In this document: piece after piece, positions 21,230 through 32,229 of the stretch
Layout: each line of letters begins with the position of its first letter
Position numbering within the stretch: position 1 is the first letter of the stretch
NCBI GenBank assembly: GCA_002205965.3
Contig: NADL03000596.1
Location: 62,001-126,000 of the forward strand
Source of the DNA: Kappaphycus alvarezii
Lineage: Eukaryota; Rhodophyta; Florideophyceae; Gigartinales; Solieriaceae
Length of the DNA stretch: 64,000 bases
Direction: 5' to 3'
The notes under the pieces: model-generated
Told to the model about the DNA's origin: nothing
The model's input: only the letters and a program-made list of their open reading frames with translations
Database searches by the model: none
Program-made: the position numbers and the translations under genes

Positions 21230-21963
21230 AGTGGCCAATAAGGGCAACGATTCGCTCGCGGTGCCACGTAGCCAACCTGGCCCGACCGAATCAAGAACAA
21301 GATCGGAATCCCGATCGACTTTGTGTAAGCTGCCACTTTCTGTCAGCATCACCAAGAACCGACTGTAAGCACCCAAAATACCACCGTCACTCCTTTTGCC
21401 AAGTGTCCCTGTCTCTTCGACCAATCAGGACCCTCCACGTGGCACTCAAAAATCGCCGACCCAGACCAATCAAAGGTCACTTTCTGCAACCAATCAAATA
21501 TCGACAGGTGTCCCTACAGATTCAGGTTCAAGTTCAGGCAGTCCAGGTGTGAATTCAGATTCAGGGGAGTTCAGGTCTCAGATCTACCACGTGTGCCACG
21601 TCGTCCCATTACAGTATCGACCTTACAGATCGTCCTACCGCTGACAGTGTTTACAGACCTACCTCTAGGGCTCCGCTACGCCTACGCCGCAAAGCTGACC
21701 GTCGATTGGCTGATCGCGCTGGGGTTACTAAGGCTACTTCTACACGTGTGGCTGTAAAGAAGAGGACCTGTAAGCTCTGCAAGGTCACTTGCAACGGCTC
21801 TAAAACCTACTTTGATCATTTACAGAGCCGTAAGCACAAGAATCGCTTACAGAACAAGAAAAATCCGCCGTACTGTCAGGAGTGCAAGCGCAGCTTCGAG
21901 AGCCATTCGCATTTACAGCGCCACAAGGCAGGAAAAAATCATCTTAAGGTAGTTTGCAATTAG
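21230..21963 (+). CDS. Extra first ORF of the copia element: disordered region plus two C2H2 zinc fingers
   Basis: An open frame at 21230-21365 and, after one stop, at about 21370-21640 encodes a Ser/Thr/Pro/Gln-rich segment (TNQRSLSATNQISTGVPTDS). After a frame change (about 21590) it continues as YRPTSRAPLRLRRKADRRLA and then two fingers. Finger 1 is CKLCKVTCNGSKTYFDHLQ… with H-x5-H (HLQSRKH). Finger 2 is CQECKRSFESHSHLQRH…H. The first has the longer His spacing of the JAZ/U1-like type that binds dsRNA or RNA-DNA hybrids. The ORF lies between the 5' LTR and gag, where copia elements usually have nothing, so this appears to be an acquired or element-specific nucleic-acid-binding protein. The start codon is uncertain; the ATG proposed for the finger part (21706) is internal to the longer frame. 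Confidence 0.7.
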
Positions 21964-22029
21964 ATTTAATTAGATCCAATCTGGATATTCGATCTTGTTC
22001 TGAGTAAATTGAATTATCAAATTAATCGT

Positions 22030-22215
22030 GATTCTTGCTTGAAAATTAAAAAAAGGGAAATTGAAAAAAAACACAAGTTGAAAACAGAAAAAACAAAAAA
22101 AAAACAAATTGAAAAATCAAAAGTTTACAGTGAAAGGAAAAGCAAAAAGCGAAATAATAATAGGCCATCCAAAAAGGGCATATAGTGCTAAAAAAAAAAA
22201 AGGAACCAAAAAGGG
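22030..22215 (+). other. A-rich leader between zinc-finger ORF and gag
   Basis: Long A tracts interrupted by G/C (for example AAAAACAAAAAAAAAACAAATT) separate the two ORFs. This could support internal initiation or simply be an untranslated spacer. Confidence 0.4.
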
Positions 22216-22274
22216 GCCAAATTTTCGAAGCATTAAATCACTATTAATTTGTACTTGCAAAAGGGTATATTGAT

Positions 22275-23430
22275 ATGGTTTTCGGTCAAGGTATTAGACA
22301 GACCACAGAGTTGCAACAATCTTTGGTGGACTGCTTCAAAGGTTATGTTGAGGATAGTTCCCTCGCTGGTGATGAATTAAGGGCTCGGTTACTTGAGGAC
22401 TTCCCTATACCAATGCTTTTCTCGGGACAAATTCTGAGTAATCCCTCCATTATCCGCAAGGTGATTTTGTTTCTCGCGGAACGCAATGTGCCAACTGTCC
22501 GCCATGAATCTGCTGTCCTTTCGAAGACTTTTGCGTCAACTATTCTTCGCAATGGTGACCTCAACAAAGCTTTAAACCAAATTGATGCATATTTCAACTC
22601 TCTTGCTTCACCGACCGGATCACCGATTAGACTCGCCCCAAACCCGATACGTTCCACTCCAATGTCCACCCAACCCCCTGCACCATCTGAAGACAAGGTC
22701 TCACACTACATGTCTATGCGCTTCAGAGAAGAAAATAAGAAATTTTCTGGAAGCCTAGCCGAATGTTGGAACGAGTTCATAGCTGAGTACAAGTATGCTT
22801 GCCAAGATTATATGCTCAATGACGAACAAAAGCTCAAGTATCTCCACCATCTCCTTACAGGAAATGCGAAAAGATTCTACATAACGAATATTGAAGGTGT
22901 GTATGAGCATTACTCTCAAGCTCTAAAAGCTCTGGAAAGTGAGTATAACTCAGTCTCAAGGCAAAACAGAATTGCTGCGTACCTTCGCAACATTCGTGTC
23001 AGTCAGTATATTTCTCCACTTGCACTGTAAATGATGCTATCGAGAAAGTCCACGAGGAGATCTCTAAGCTGACTCCCCAAGCACCACCTCACTGCCGCTC
23101 AGAAAGGCACAAGATTGAGTATCTTCAGTCCGCCGTTATTGGATTCTCCTGGGCTCGTGATCCTTGCAGCAGGGCAAATTCGGGTGACTTAAGTTATCAA
23201 TCATTCTACAGTCAGCTCATTTCTGCCGCTCAATTCGAGCAAGAGGAGAAAGTTGGACGAATGAGAGATCAGAGGAACCTACGTATGACATCAATCTCAG
23301 ATGCAGACCCTGCACTACGTAGCCGTCTTGCTGACACATTGTATACGGACAACCTCAATACGGCCGTGACCCGCGTTATATCAAAGTCAATCGTCACGAT
23401 GGTAACTCACGTAGCAACAGCGATTACAGC
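22275..23430 (+). CDS. gag: Copia Gag
   Basis: The frame from the ATG at 22275 runs to 23030 and, after a 1-nt shift near 23010, continues in the next frame to about 23430. Signature-like segments are MSMRFREENKKFSGSLAECW, YKYACQDYMLNDEQKLKYL and HYSQALKALESEYNSVSRQN, typical of copia Gag (UBN2/retrotrans-gag-like). A CCHC knuckle lies downstream. Gag packages the RNA into virus-like particles. The break is a single-base change near the end of the first frame, possibly artefactual given the LTR comparison. Confidence 0.8.
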
Positions 23431-23461
23431 TTGAGGAAGAACAAATTCGTGATGATAGATT

Positions 23462-23503
23462 TGTTGGGGTTGTGGTAAAAAGGGCCACATTCTTTCTCAA
23501 TGT
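23462..23503 (+). CDS. CCHC zinc knuckle of Gag
   Basis: CWGCGKKGHILSQC, a C-x2-C-x4-H-x4-C knuckle in a frame not preceded by an ATG. It belongs to the Gag-Pol reading line through upstream frame changes. Confidence 0.8.
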
Positions 23504-23920
23504 CGCCAGTCAATGGCTGAGAATGTTGCTAGGAAGGTACAATACTACCAGAGAAACTCTTTAAAGATCCGGCAAAGGCCACCAAGCGTGTACTTTTTGA
23601 GCTCTGTCAAGAATTGGATCATGATGATCAATCAATTGAGAAGAAATATTCTCTGCTCAGGATTTCTTCGGAGACGTCAACAATGATGATGACATTGAAG
23701 AAAACGAAAACGAAATGAATGAACGATGACTCAACGTATGTCCTGAACAATTTTTCAAAAATTACAGTTAAGGATCAACCGTTTTTGGATGACGAGGATT
23801 TTTAATTAGGGGTACTCAAACAAGCCGAAGTGCTCCTAACCACGGGCAAACTGTAAGGGAACGTGACAAGCCTCCCATCTATAACGTGAGACACGTATCT
23901 TTTCCACGGAAACAAAGAAA

Positions 23921-26883
23921 ATGGCGAATGAACACGTAAAGATCCATGAAATTTTAACTGCCAAAGGCAGTAAATTACCAAGACACTCCAACTCTGAGAA
24001 ATTCCACGGAATGTGTCTCGACACTGGTGCCCAAAAATCTGTGATCGGAAAATCACAAGCAAAGGCATATTGTAACCTAGCTGGGATTAAGATAAAACGT
24101 AAGCACGTGACAACTGCTTACAAGTTTGGTGATGGAATCTTTCCAAGTATTGCGCAGATTCCAATTCGTATTCCAACGCCTGATGGCGCTTTTATCCCGC
24201 TACATGTCGATGTAGTTGATGCCAATATTCCATTTTTGATTGGATTAGAAGCTTTAGACAAATTTGGACTTGTTGCCGACAACGTTGACAACCTACTTGT
24301 CTCCAAAAGACATGGATGGACTATACCTATCATACGCAAACACGGTCATCTTTACGTCGTGTGGGATTTTTCTGAAATACTTTTCACAAAATCTCAGTTA
24401 AAGCGCCTTCATTTACATTTTTTTCATCCGTCTGCCTCGAAGCTGTACAATCTGATTAGCAGAGCTAGACCAGAGGAAGCAACGCCCGAGACACGAGACT
24501 TGATTACAGAAATATCCAAACAATGCCGCACATGCCAGCATTTTGAACCGAAACCCAGATCATTTCAGGTTAGCACGCCCAATGGAATCATATTCAACCA
24601 AGAGTTAGCTCTTGATATTATGTTTCTTGACAAAAATCCTGTACTTCATATCGTGGATACGCAAACTCATTTTGGAAATGCTGTATTCCTACACAGTCAA
24701 AGTACGGAATCTATTTGGAACTCTTTTCTTGAGTGCTGGGCTACAATATACACTGGATTTCCTGACAAAATGAAAGTGGACCAAGGCAGCCAATTTGTTT
24801 CCAAAGCGTGGAAAGATTTGATAAAATCGAATGGAATCAAACTCAGCCTATCTGGAGTTGAAAGCCACAATTCTATTGGTTCTGGTGAACGTTACCATGA
24901 TCCGTTACGCCGTATTTACCACAAGATTCGCCATTCAGAGCCTGACGTTGAAATAGAACTCGCTCTACGTCTCGCCGTTAAGGCTATGAACGATACTATG
25001 AACCCAGAAGGACTGGTTCCATCGTTACTCGTCTTTGGAGTTTTGCCGAGGTTTCCGGCCATGAATAGCGAACTTCCAAATCAAATGGAACGAATGAGAG
25101 CGCTCCAAATGGCAAGAGCTGAGATGGAAACTATCACCTCAGAAATCAGACTCAGAACCGCTCTGAACTCGCAGCTTCCAAACACTGCTCAACATGAACT
25201 TAATGTTGGAAGTAAAGTTCTAGTCTATCGTGAGAAGTCCAAACCTAAGTGGACAGGACCTTACAAAATCACGAAAATTAATGACAGACAAGTCTTTATT
25301 GACAGAAATGGCGAGGAAGTGCAACACTCACGCTCTCAAGTAAAACCTTATTTCGAAGATGCATTTGAAACACTAGTCGAAGCTTTATATTCAACATTTA
25401 AAGGGGTATATTCTAAAAATCTCCAACTCATTGACGTCAATATCAATGAAGTTTTACACCCACGAGATCCCAGATCCAATTCTGCTGAGTTTCTGAAAGC
25501 GAAACAGAAAGAAATAGAAGGACTCGTTGAGAGAAATACCTGGAAAATCGTCGCTAAAGACGACATACCAAAGAATGCTAATATCCTCTCTGGAAGATTC
25601 GTTCTGTCAATCAAAAATAAGAATACTGACAAAGAGATGTATAAAGCACGGTTTGTAGTACAAGGTCATAGGGACAAAGAAAAGAACTATCTCGTACACG
25701 ACACTACGACTATACGCCAGCGTTCCACGCTTGTTAGTTGCAATTGCCGCAATGCTCGACTTTAGGATTTGGTCTCAAGACGTTAAACAAGCGTACTTAC
25801 AGTCAGCTCAAAGTTTGATGCGCAAAGTTTACCTTAGGCCAACCAAAGACTTTGGATTACCTGAGAACCACTTACTTGAGTTACTGAAACCTCTTTATGG
25901 ATTATCCGATTCAGGAGACTATTGGAATCGCACTATGAATTCCCACCTGAAGAATGATCTCGGTATGATGCCAACCAATGGAGATCTTGCACTCTTCGCA
26001 AAGCGTACAGACGCAGAACTTCAGGGATTGGTCGGAAATATGTGGACGATTCTCTACTCTGTGGCAACAATGACTTCGTTAAATTGTCCCAAAAGACTCT
26101 TGATAAGTTTGAATCGAGAGAGAGGGAGTTCGATGACACTATTTGCAGGTGTCAGAGTAAAGAGAACTGATTATGGATTTGAGTTAAGTCAGGAACAGTA
26201 TGTTAAAAATTACGCATTCTGCCAATGGATGCCTTTTTTCTGAGTTCAGATCTTTAAGGCATAGATTGGCTTGGTTAACACATACAAAGCCTGAAATATG
26301 TTGTGCCGTGAATATGGCCGCGCAAGTAACTGATACGAAATTCTCAGTGGAAGCAATCAAGCAGTTGAACAAAGTTGTAAAGCATGTGCAGAACAACCCT
26401 AGTTCTTCGCTTAAGTATTACAAGTTGGACAAAGATTCTCTAAAGTTGAAAGTATACTCTGACTCGTCATTCGCAAACAACGACGACAACACTTCTCAAC
26501 TTGGTTACATTGTCTTGCTCACTGACAAGACCGGGACTTGTAATGTGCTGAGTTATTCTAGTCACAAGAGTCGCAGAGTAACTAGATCAGTACTAGGCGC
26601 CGAAGTTTACGCTTTCGCTGATGCCTTCGATATTGGATACATGATCAAGCACGACCTTGAATCCTTGCTTGGAATCAAAATTCCACTCTCGATGTTTACA
26701 GACTCCAAAAGTTTATTTGATGTTATCACCAAGTGTTCCTACACCTTGGAAAAACGCCTCATGATTGATATTAGTTCTGTAAGAGATGCATATGCAAAGG
26801 AGGAAATATCCAATGTTGGATTTGTACGGACTGCGGAAATCCCGCTGATGCCTTCACGAAGATCGCAAAGTGCCAGGCACTAA
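23921..26883 (+). CDS. pol: Copia Pol: protease, integrase, reverse transcriptase, RNase H
   Basis: The first frame (23921-25765) carries the protease motif CLDTGAQKSVIG and the integrase zinc motif (HLHFFHPSASKLY … CRTCQHF). The integrase core follows: ALDIMFLD, KVDQGSQF and NSIGSGERYHDPLRRIY, supplying the D, D and E. Next is KWTGPYKI, then the start of the RT (GRFVLSIKNKNTDKEMYKAR). The second frame (25731-26243) has WSQDVKQAYLQS and LLKPLYGLSDSG. The catalytic YVDD is readable at 26039-26050 only in another frame. The third (26200-26883) has the RNase H motifs VYSDSSFAN, SVLGAEVYAF and FTDSKSLFDVI. Three frame changes split an otherwise intact pol. Since the LTRs are identical in substitutions, these may be sequencing indels. 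Confidence 0.92.
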
Positions 26884-26967
26884 CTTACGTACTGACAACA
26901 AGTAAGTGTGATCTACCTGTTCAGCAATGGGTAATTCGTGACTAAGGATGGAGAAAACAATAGGTCA

Positions 26968-26983
26968 GGGCAAAGAGAGGGAG
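26968..26983 (+). other. Polypurine tract of the copia element
   Basis: A purine-rich run (AGGGCAAAGAGAGGGAG) immediately before the 3' LTR, the expected plus-strand primer site. Confidence 0.75.
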
Positions 26984-27398
26984 TGTTAAAATACAGTGTA
27001 CATATAGTTTATTTATGTACTATTTACAGTCCTTTAGGATAACTAATTTGCCCTTACTACTATTTCTATCCTACGTAGTCTATATTTTCTCTATCCTATT
27101 GTACTGTTAGCGATGCCTGTTAGGACTTCTATAGTGTAAGGGTCACTAGGACCGTCCGCAGGACTATCCGCTAGGGAATGTAGCTAGTAGTAAGTAGATG
27201 TGCTAGAGATAGTCGACGGCATCTACTGCCTATAAAAGGCCTCACCGCCTTGGGCACTGAAGTAAAAAGAGTAACCACAATTTTATTCTCAACCTACTCA
27301 ACTGTTCTACACTAGCAAAAACGTGTACCGTTTTTTTCAGACTCGCCGCTAACGCCGCCCGTCTGCTTTTCTACTCTAACCCTTGAATTTTCGCGACA
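26984..27398 (+). repeat. 3' LTR of the copia element
   Basis: Begins TGTTAAAATACAG and ends TTTTCGCGACA. Collinear with 20657-21067. The four differences are each an extra base in this copy, at A-run, C or T positions. Confidence 0.95.
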
Positions 27399-27695
27399 AC
27401 TAAGTGCTAACCGGTTGGTCCACATAGGGAACAGTCTCAAATACTAAATAAAGTACTCAATATTGTTGTCTGCACCTCTGCATCTACATTTTGTTCAAAT
27501 AAAAGAATTTATTTATTTAAAAATTGACAACATTACTAATTTACTCAATTATTCAGCAACTCGGCAAATCAACGGCCCCCTCATGGAAATATAAAAAACC
27601 TACATATGTTCAGTCCAAATAGTTACAGCATTTGAGTAGTTCTTGACCGTATGTACAGCGAAGGAGTCAAATTGAGGGTAAGTAGGGTTTTTAGA

Positions 27696-27760
27696 GTACT
27701 GTACTGTGTAGAGTACTGTACTGTACTTTTTCTGAGCGATGAATGGTACTGTACAGTACA
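27696..27760. repeat. GTACTGTAC microsatellite
   Basis: Runs of GAGTACTGTACTGT and GGTACTGTACAGTAC, the same self-complementary word family as at 16918-17027. Confidence 0.65.
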
Positions 27761-27822
27761 TGGGTTCGTATGATAACGATCCGACTAATCGTCAGTCGAG
27801 TCGCGATCTGTAGTCGGGTTGC

Positions 27823-29087
27823 TTGGGCTTGTGTCAGCGCAGGCAGATGATAGGCAGGGGGTCGGAGTATGCAGGTAAGCCGAGGTGCCTTTGGACCATC
27901 ACGGGCTATTATCTGTCGGGATCCCGGAGGGAGGAGGCGGGGTGTACATTAAGGAAGGTCGCATCGAGATTAGGCCGGAAGGCTTGGCCCCGGACGCAGA
28001 GCAGGATGTCTTCCTCATGCTGGAAAAGGGTAGGACTGGCCTCCCAGTCCGCGCCACGCCAATGGAGATGGGCCCGCGCGTTTTGCTGCACCCTCTTTAC
28101 TGTCACCATTTCCCACGAATGCCACCTGCAAGAGATCCCTCGGTCAGCCATCTCGCTCTTATCCTCCTACCATCCGCAGCTTTCTTCGTCGTTTCCAGCT
28201 ACGGCCCTTTTCGAGCGTTGTTCTTCGCCGGACCCTGGTGACAGGCTGCTGTCTGCGATCACAACTGAACTCATGCTTTCGAAGTCTGACAGTTTGTTCT
28301 TGTCTGCAGTAGCACCCGACCGAGCACGGCTCCTCCCGGTGCGCGCATCCTCCTCTTCTGTTTTCTCTTCGCTTCCTCACCCCACCGCTGTACGTACATG
28401 TCCTCCTCTTTGCGGAAGGTCGCTCTGGCTCTCCGTCTCGGCATCGCGCTAATCCCTGGATCTACTCGCTGCACAGTCTGCTCCCGGCCCTCGGCCGACG
28501 TCGCACACGTCTTAGATCAAAGCGGCCAATACGCTTTGAACTTCAAATATGAAGGCTGCATGACTCCTCGACATGACGTCCTCCGTAACGTTCTCGCCCG
28601 CTTTTGTAAGGAAGTTGGGATCGTCGCTGTCTTCGAGCATCCGCTCCTGTACCATGTTCCCAACTCGTCCGCGCATTCGGAGTCCCCCGCGTTACAAATG
28701 GACATCTAAGTTCCCGCTACCTATGGGTTTCACAGTATGGGTTTCACAGTACTGATATCGCCGTCGACGTTACTGTTGCCCACCCCTCTTCTCGCCGCCA
28801 CATCGTTCTAAGTACTGTTACCACACGCGCTGCCGCGATACTGGCAGAGCGCGAGTCGTCATTATGTCAATTACTGCGACCAAAAAGATATCCCTCTCTC
28901 CCCTGTCGGGATTGATATCTATGGCGCCTTGGGCGGCGGCGTGCAGGGTTTCCTCCGCCGCCTTGCTTCCTTCGCTGCTTCCTGTCGCAGTTCCTCCCCT
29001 CAACAGGAGCTTCGCGACTTCGTTACCTGTTTTGCGTTTAGTCTCCAAGTGATGCAGGCGCGACAGGCTTCCACCCGGCGCCTGCAT
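27823..29087 (+). pseudogene. C-terminal part of a non-LTR-type reverse transcriptase ORF
   Basis: 28398-28709 reads LRLGIALIPGSTRCTVC, then a DQSGQYALNFKYEGC-type segment and TPRHDVLRNVLARFCKEVGI. This is the Cys/His cluster plus RHN-type block that ends many non-LTR RT proteins (C..C…G.HAL.C…RHN..R). After a shift, TDIAVDVTVAHPSSRRH (28753 onward) is the usual DvtV segment that follows, then RAAAILAERESS. The frames at 27823-28241 upstream are GC-rich and may hold the preceding part but lack a recognisable RT core (no YADD seen). So this is a truncated or strongly decayed copy. GC content is clearly higher than in neighbouring DNA. Confidence 0.6.
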
Positions 29088-29649
29088 TCGTAGTTAACTT
29101 CTAAATACCCTTCGCTCGCTTCTGTGCCATACTGTACAACTGGTAAAGATCTACCACCACCTTCAGTGTAGATTGGGTGTTTCATGGAGATGCAGCAAAG
29201 ACAATGGGGTCAACGTCTCCGAGTGCGGCGGGGTCGCGATGTCCGGGGATACCGTCCACCAAAGCATGACAGAGCAGATAGGCTTGACCAAGGAAGGAAT
29301 GTCGGTCTGCCGGGCTCGGGAAATGGAGGAGGTCTGCATTTCGGGGGGAGGGAATATGGCGCTGTGCGACCCCGAGCACAGGCGGCGTCAATGATGCTGG
29401 CTGCGGCACTCTGATCGAGGAGAGGGCCAGATTCGCAGATATCAAGTCCGCCGAATTGGATAAGTAGTACTATTACTGATGGCGTCTGATTTGGTACACG
29501 CCGGAGTTGCGAGTGGCGACTCAGTAGTGACTGTAATGCAATATAGTGTAAGCAACAATCAACAATTTATAACCTAAGTGCAGAAATTCTTTTGAGATTT
29601 TGATGCACTATTGTCCATCGAAAACCGACTTTCCTTTTCTTTGCGGCTT

Positions 29650-30494
29650 TCACGTCGGCTGAAGTAAGTGATGCTCAAGGTCGTGGACCGATGGAAGTGG
29701 CATTTCACAAGCACGACAATACGGGGTATCCTTCTCTTCCCTCTGGTGCTGTGCTACCCGAGCCTGTGCATTAGAGGCGCGGTAGAACTCCTTTTCACGC
29801 AGAGTGCTGAAGAACTTATTACAGGGACCTCCGCCTCTTGTACTTATACGGCTGTGTCCGATGTTCCCCGTCGATGGCGACTTTCTGCGCTGTTCTACAA
29901 CAAAGTGCTGTCCGGGGGTCCCCTTGATCGTCAAAAAAATCAATTTCCTCTTGGGTACCTTTGTTTGATATTCGGGAACACTTGACTGCCATCGCTGAGG
30001 TCTGTTTCGAACGGAACCTTCTGTTGCAGTTTCTTTCCGTAGAACTAAGGGACTATCGGGGTCTCTTCTTTGTTCCTTTTGAATCTTCTTTTCGCGCAAC
30101 TGCACAAAAGTCCCTGTTTCTTTGCTAGAGAACTGAGCAAGTGAGTAGCCGTGTCGCCTGTGCCTCTCATTGAGTTCCTCCCAAGGCTTTGCATCTGCTT
30201 GGGAGCCGAATATGTCAGCGAGATTCTTTGGGGCAGCCGCAAGATCCGTTGTAGACGTGCAATTAGATCTCGAAGCCGAAGACGATTGAGGTGCAAGGTT
30301 GAAATCAGACTCAGTTTCCGTACTTTGACCTTCGTACTCGGAGAAACTGGCTTCCCTAGCCTCGTTGTCAATAATGGGTGGCCGAAGATAGTGGGCATTA
30401 TTGGATCCATTATTGGTATGCTGCTTAGCCTCCGGCTTATTACTAACTATGCACTGAGTTGTTACGCAGGTAGACCAGAAAGCAAAACCTCAAC
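29650..30494 (-). CDS. Zinc-finger-containing protein, long exon-like open frame
   Basis: On the minus strand one frame stays open from about 30494 to the stop at 29650 (about 280 codons) with no indel, unusual in this window. It is Ser/Thr/Glu-rich at first (IIDNEAREASFSEYEGQST), then Lys/Arg/Gln-rich (VQLREKKIQKEQRRDPDSPL). It ends with YCRACEMPLPSVHDLEHHLL, a C..C…HH group like a partial C2H2 finger. The first ATG is only at 30105, so the upstream part may be entered by splicing; a TTTGG…CAACTCAG acceptor-like stretch precedes it. No family is recognised beyond the finger. It could be a host gene exon or a transposon accessory protein. Confidence 0.45.
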
Positions 30495-30562
30495 ACCAGA
30501 TTAGAATTACTGCATTTTCCGGGGTTTCCTAGGAGGCAGCAGGTTTTCCTATAGATTTGGCA

Positions 30563-30684
30563 AGGGTTTCACGGTAGGGCAGCCAGAAAAGACAGGCTGT
30601 CAGATAAATTTAAGCAGGGTTCCTCGGTAGGGCAGCCAAAACAAGACAGGCTGTCCGATAAATTTGAGCTGGGGTTCCCCGGTA
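30563..30684. repeat. Tandem repeat, ~54-bp unit, 2.3 copies
   Basis: The unit contains GGTAGGGCAGCC … GACAGGCTGTC … GATAAATTT, with a CAGCC/GGCTG inverted pair inside each copy. The third copy is cut after the first 14 bases. Confidence 0.75.
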
Positions 30685-30780
30685 CCAACCCGAAATTTAC
30701 AGTTACTTACAATAAATTTGACCTGGGCTTCGCTCCTTTAGATCCAAGTTCACCACTTGAGCCCCCGTTGGAGTAACCGG

Positions 30781-30936
30781 CACGGCACACACTAGCATCT
30801 GTGTAGTACAGTAGACTAGAGTGTGGCGGAGGCCAACTCAAGTCCCTCCCCTGAGACTGCGAAAGCAGGCACAGGCACGGCACACGACAGCCTTTGTATC
30901 GCACAATAGACTATCGTGTGGCGGAGGCCCACTCAC
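30781..30936. repeat. Direct repeat, ~61-bp unit, 95-bp period, 2 copies
   Basis: GCACGGCACAC … TAGACTA … GTGTGGCGGAGGCC … ACTCA occurs at 30781-30841 and again at 30876-30936 with about 20% difference. Confidence 0.75.
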
Positions 30937-31100
30937 GAGTAAATCCAGCAACACCAAAGAAAAGCGAGCAACAAGCAGTAGTGGAATCAGCGAAAGTAAC
31001 CGCGAACGACGGCAGCAGTAGTGATGCTCGGTGGTGTAGTGCTCGGTGGATGTAGTGGTCTATGGTGGTCGGTGGGTGGTGCAATATTTATGCAACTTTT

Positions 31101-31134
31101 GTAGGCCTGCATCGTAATTATGATGCAGGCCTAC
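31101..31134. repeat. Perfect 13-bp stem hairpin
   Basis: The arm GTAGGCCTGCATC, an 8-nt loop GTAATTAT and the exact reverse-complement arm. A second hairpin (GGCTGACCCC … GGGGTCAGCC) follows at 31149-31178. Both lie next to the Harbinger-like transposase and could be its end or a terminator-like structure. Confidence 0.75.
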
Positions 31135-31148
31135 TGTGTTGTGTTTAA

Positions 31149-31178
31149 GGCTGACCCCTTGGACCAATGGGGTCAGCC
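31149..31178. repeat. 10-bp stem hairpin
   Basis: GGCTGACCCC and GGGGTCAGCC arms with a centre TTGGACCAAT that is itself nearly self-complementary. Confidence 0.7.
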
Positions 31179-31306
31179 CAAAAAAGATTTGAAATCTCGA
31201 TGTTCTTACAGGGGATGATCCCTGCCAACCATGCAACAATTGACACTACAGTTTCCTTTCCTGCTCCAAAACTCTCAATTGCACAAAACATTATCTCTTT
31301 TTATTA

Positions 31307-31780
31307 TCAAAAACACCGACTAATCTGTGTTTGGATTCTATGCTGATGTCTTCTAAACTGCCGATTGAGCTGCGCACGGTACCGCTCAAGGGAGCACTCC
31401 AATACACGCCTGCGCCTCTCAGTGATTTCATCAGTAATACCAACCTGCCTGTTCCTCAGCCTGCAAAACTTCTGACAGTCAGGCTCTCGCAACGGATACC
31501 ACTTCGCATGTAAGTTTGTTAAACAAAGAACGAACTTAAAGAAGGCCATGAAGTGATTCTACCTGAGAAAGCAGCGCCCACTGGCCATAGAGTCGCCAAA
31601 AAATAATTTTCAACAATTATGCGGTCCCCGCTAACTTTTCGGTTATACTGCTCGTCGCTCAGAGATAGTAACCCGAGCTGCGGCCTTTTCTTAGGATTTA
31701 TGGGATAACCTATTTCGTGGGCCCCTTGGTAGCCTTTGCCGACTAGAACACCCAAGAATTTGGGTAAGTTCCGGATTATA
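31307..31780 (-). pseudogene. PIF/Harbinger-like (DDE_4) transposase, C-terminal part
   Basis: Minus-strand reading: VLVGKGYQGAHEIGYPINPK, then SDEQYNRKVSGDRIIVENYF, the conserved D.GY.G … N..LS..R..VEN.F block of HARBI1-type transposases containing the last catalytic Glu. After a shift FFKFVLCLTNLHAKWYPLR follows, the normal C-terminal helix. NVFKWGSPG upstream may be the SvFkGS block. The N-terminal half is missing or unreadable. Confidence 0.75.
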
Positions 31781-32229
31781 ACCCTAAATCAGGCCAGCTT
31801 CTCCCTCCCTGCGATTTATTCAGCTCTTTTTCATGCCAGGGGAGCCCCATTTGAAAACATTCGAATCCGATAACGAACACGGATGTTTGTTGCTGGACCC
31901 AAATACAAAGCTCGTTAGGTAAGACTGGAACCTCAAATTTTAGGCCATACATTTTAGTTTACAGGTAAAGTAGATTTTCCCCTCCTCAACACTGCAGCTG
32001 GGCCGAAAAGATTTCTGAAAGGTTACGTCAGTACAATAACGAGCCTGCGGGAATTTTTCGAACATCTGCCCGTCCTTCTTAAGCCTGTTCGGTACATACT
32101 ACACCTCTTCCCTACTTCTGTAACGAATGATTCATATGAAAAATCTGCAACTGAAATCAAAAACTTTGTACTTAATCTTTCAAACTTAGGGGCTTTCATA
32201 TTAAAGACATTGGCTAAGACATTGGCTAG

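Larger units (their letters stand above)
20657..27398 (+). mobile_element. Near-complete Ty1/copia-type LTR retrotransposon
   Basis: Two LTRs of about 411-415 bp (TG…CA) flank, in order, a zinc-finger ORF, gag with a CCHC knuckle, protease, integrase, reverse transcriptase and RNase H, which is the copia order. A purine tract GGGCAAAGAGAGGGAG abuts the 3' LTR. Flanks read GCTAA before and ACTAA after, a probable 5-bp target duplication with one mismatch. The LTRs show no substitutions, only four 1-nt indels, so insertion was very recent. The pol frame changes at about 25735 and 26040-26200, and gag at about 23010, may be assembly indels rather than decay. Confidence 0.95.

Noticed and set aside
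28033-28050. Additional copy of the palindrome family (GGACTGGCC TC CCAGTCC)
   Set aside because: It has a 4-nt longer centre and lies in GC-rich coding-like DNA of an unrelated retroelement; a chance match is the simpler reading.
30563-30936. CRISPR-like array
   Set aside because: Only two copies per repeat type, with imperfect units and no regular spacers, in a eukaryotic context.
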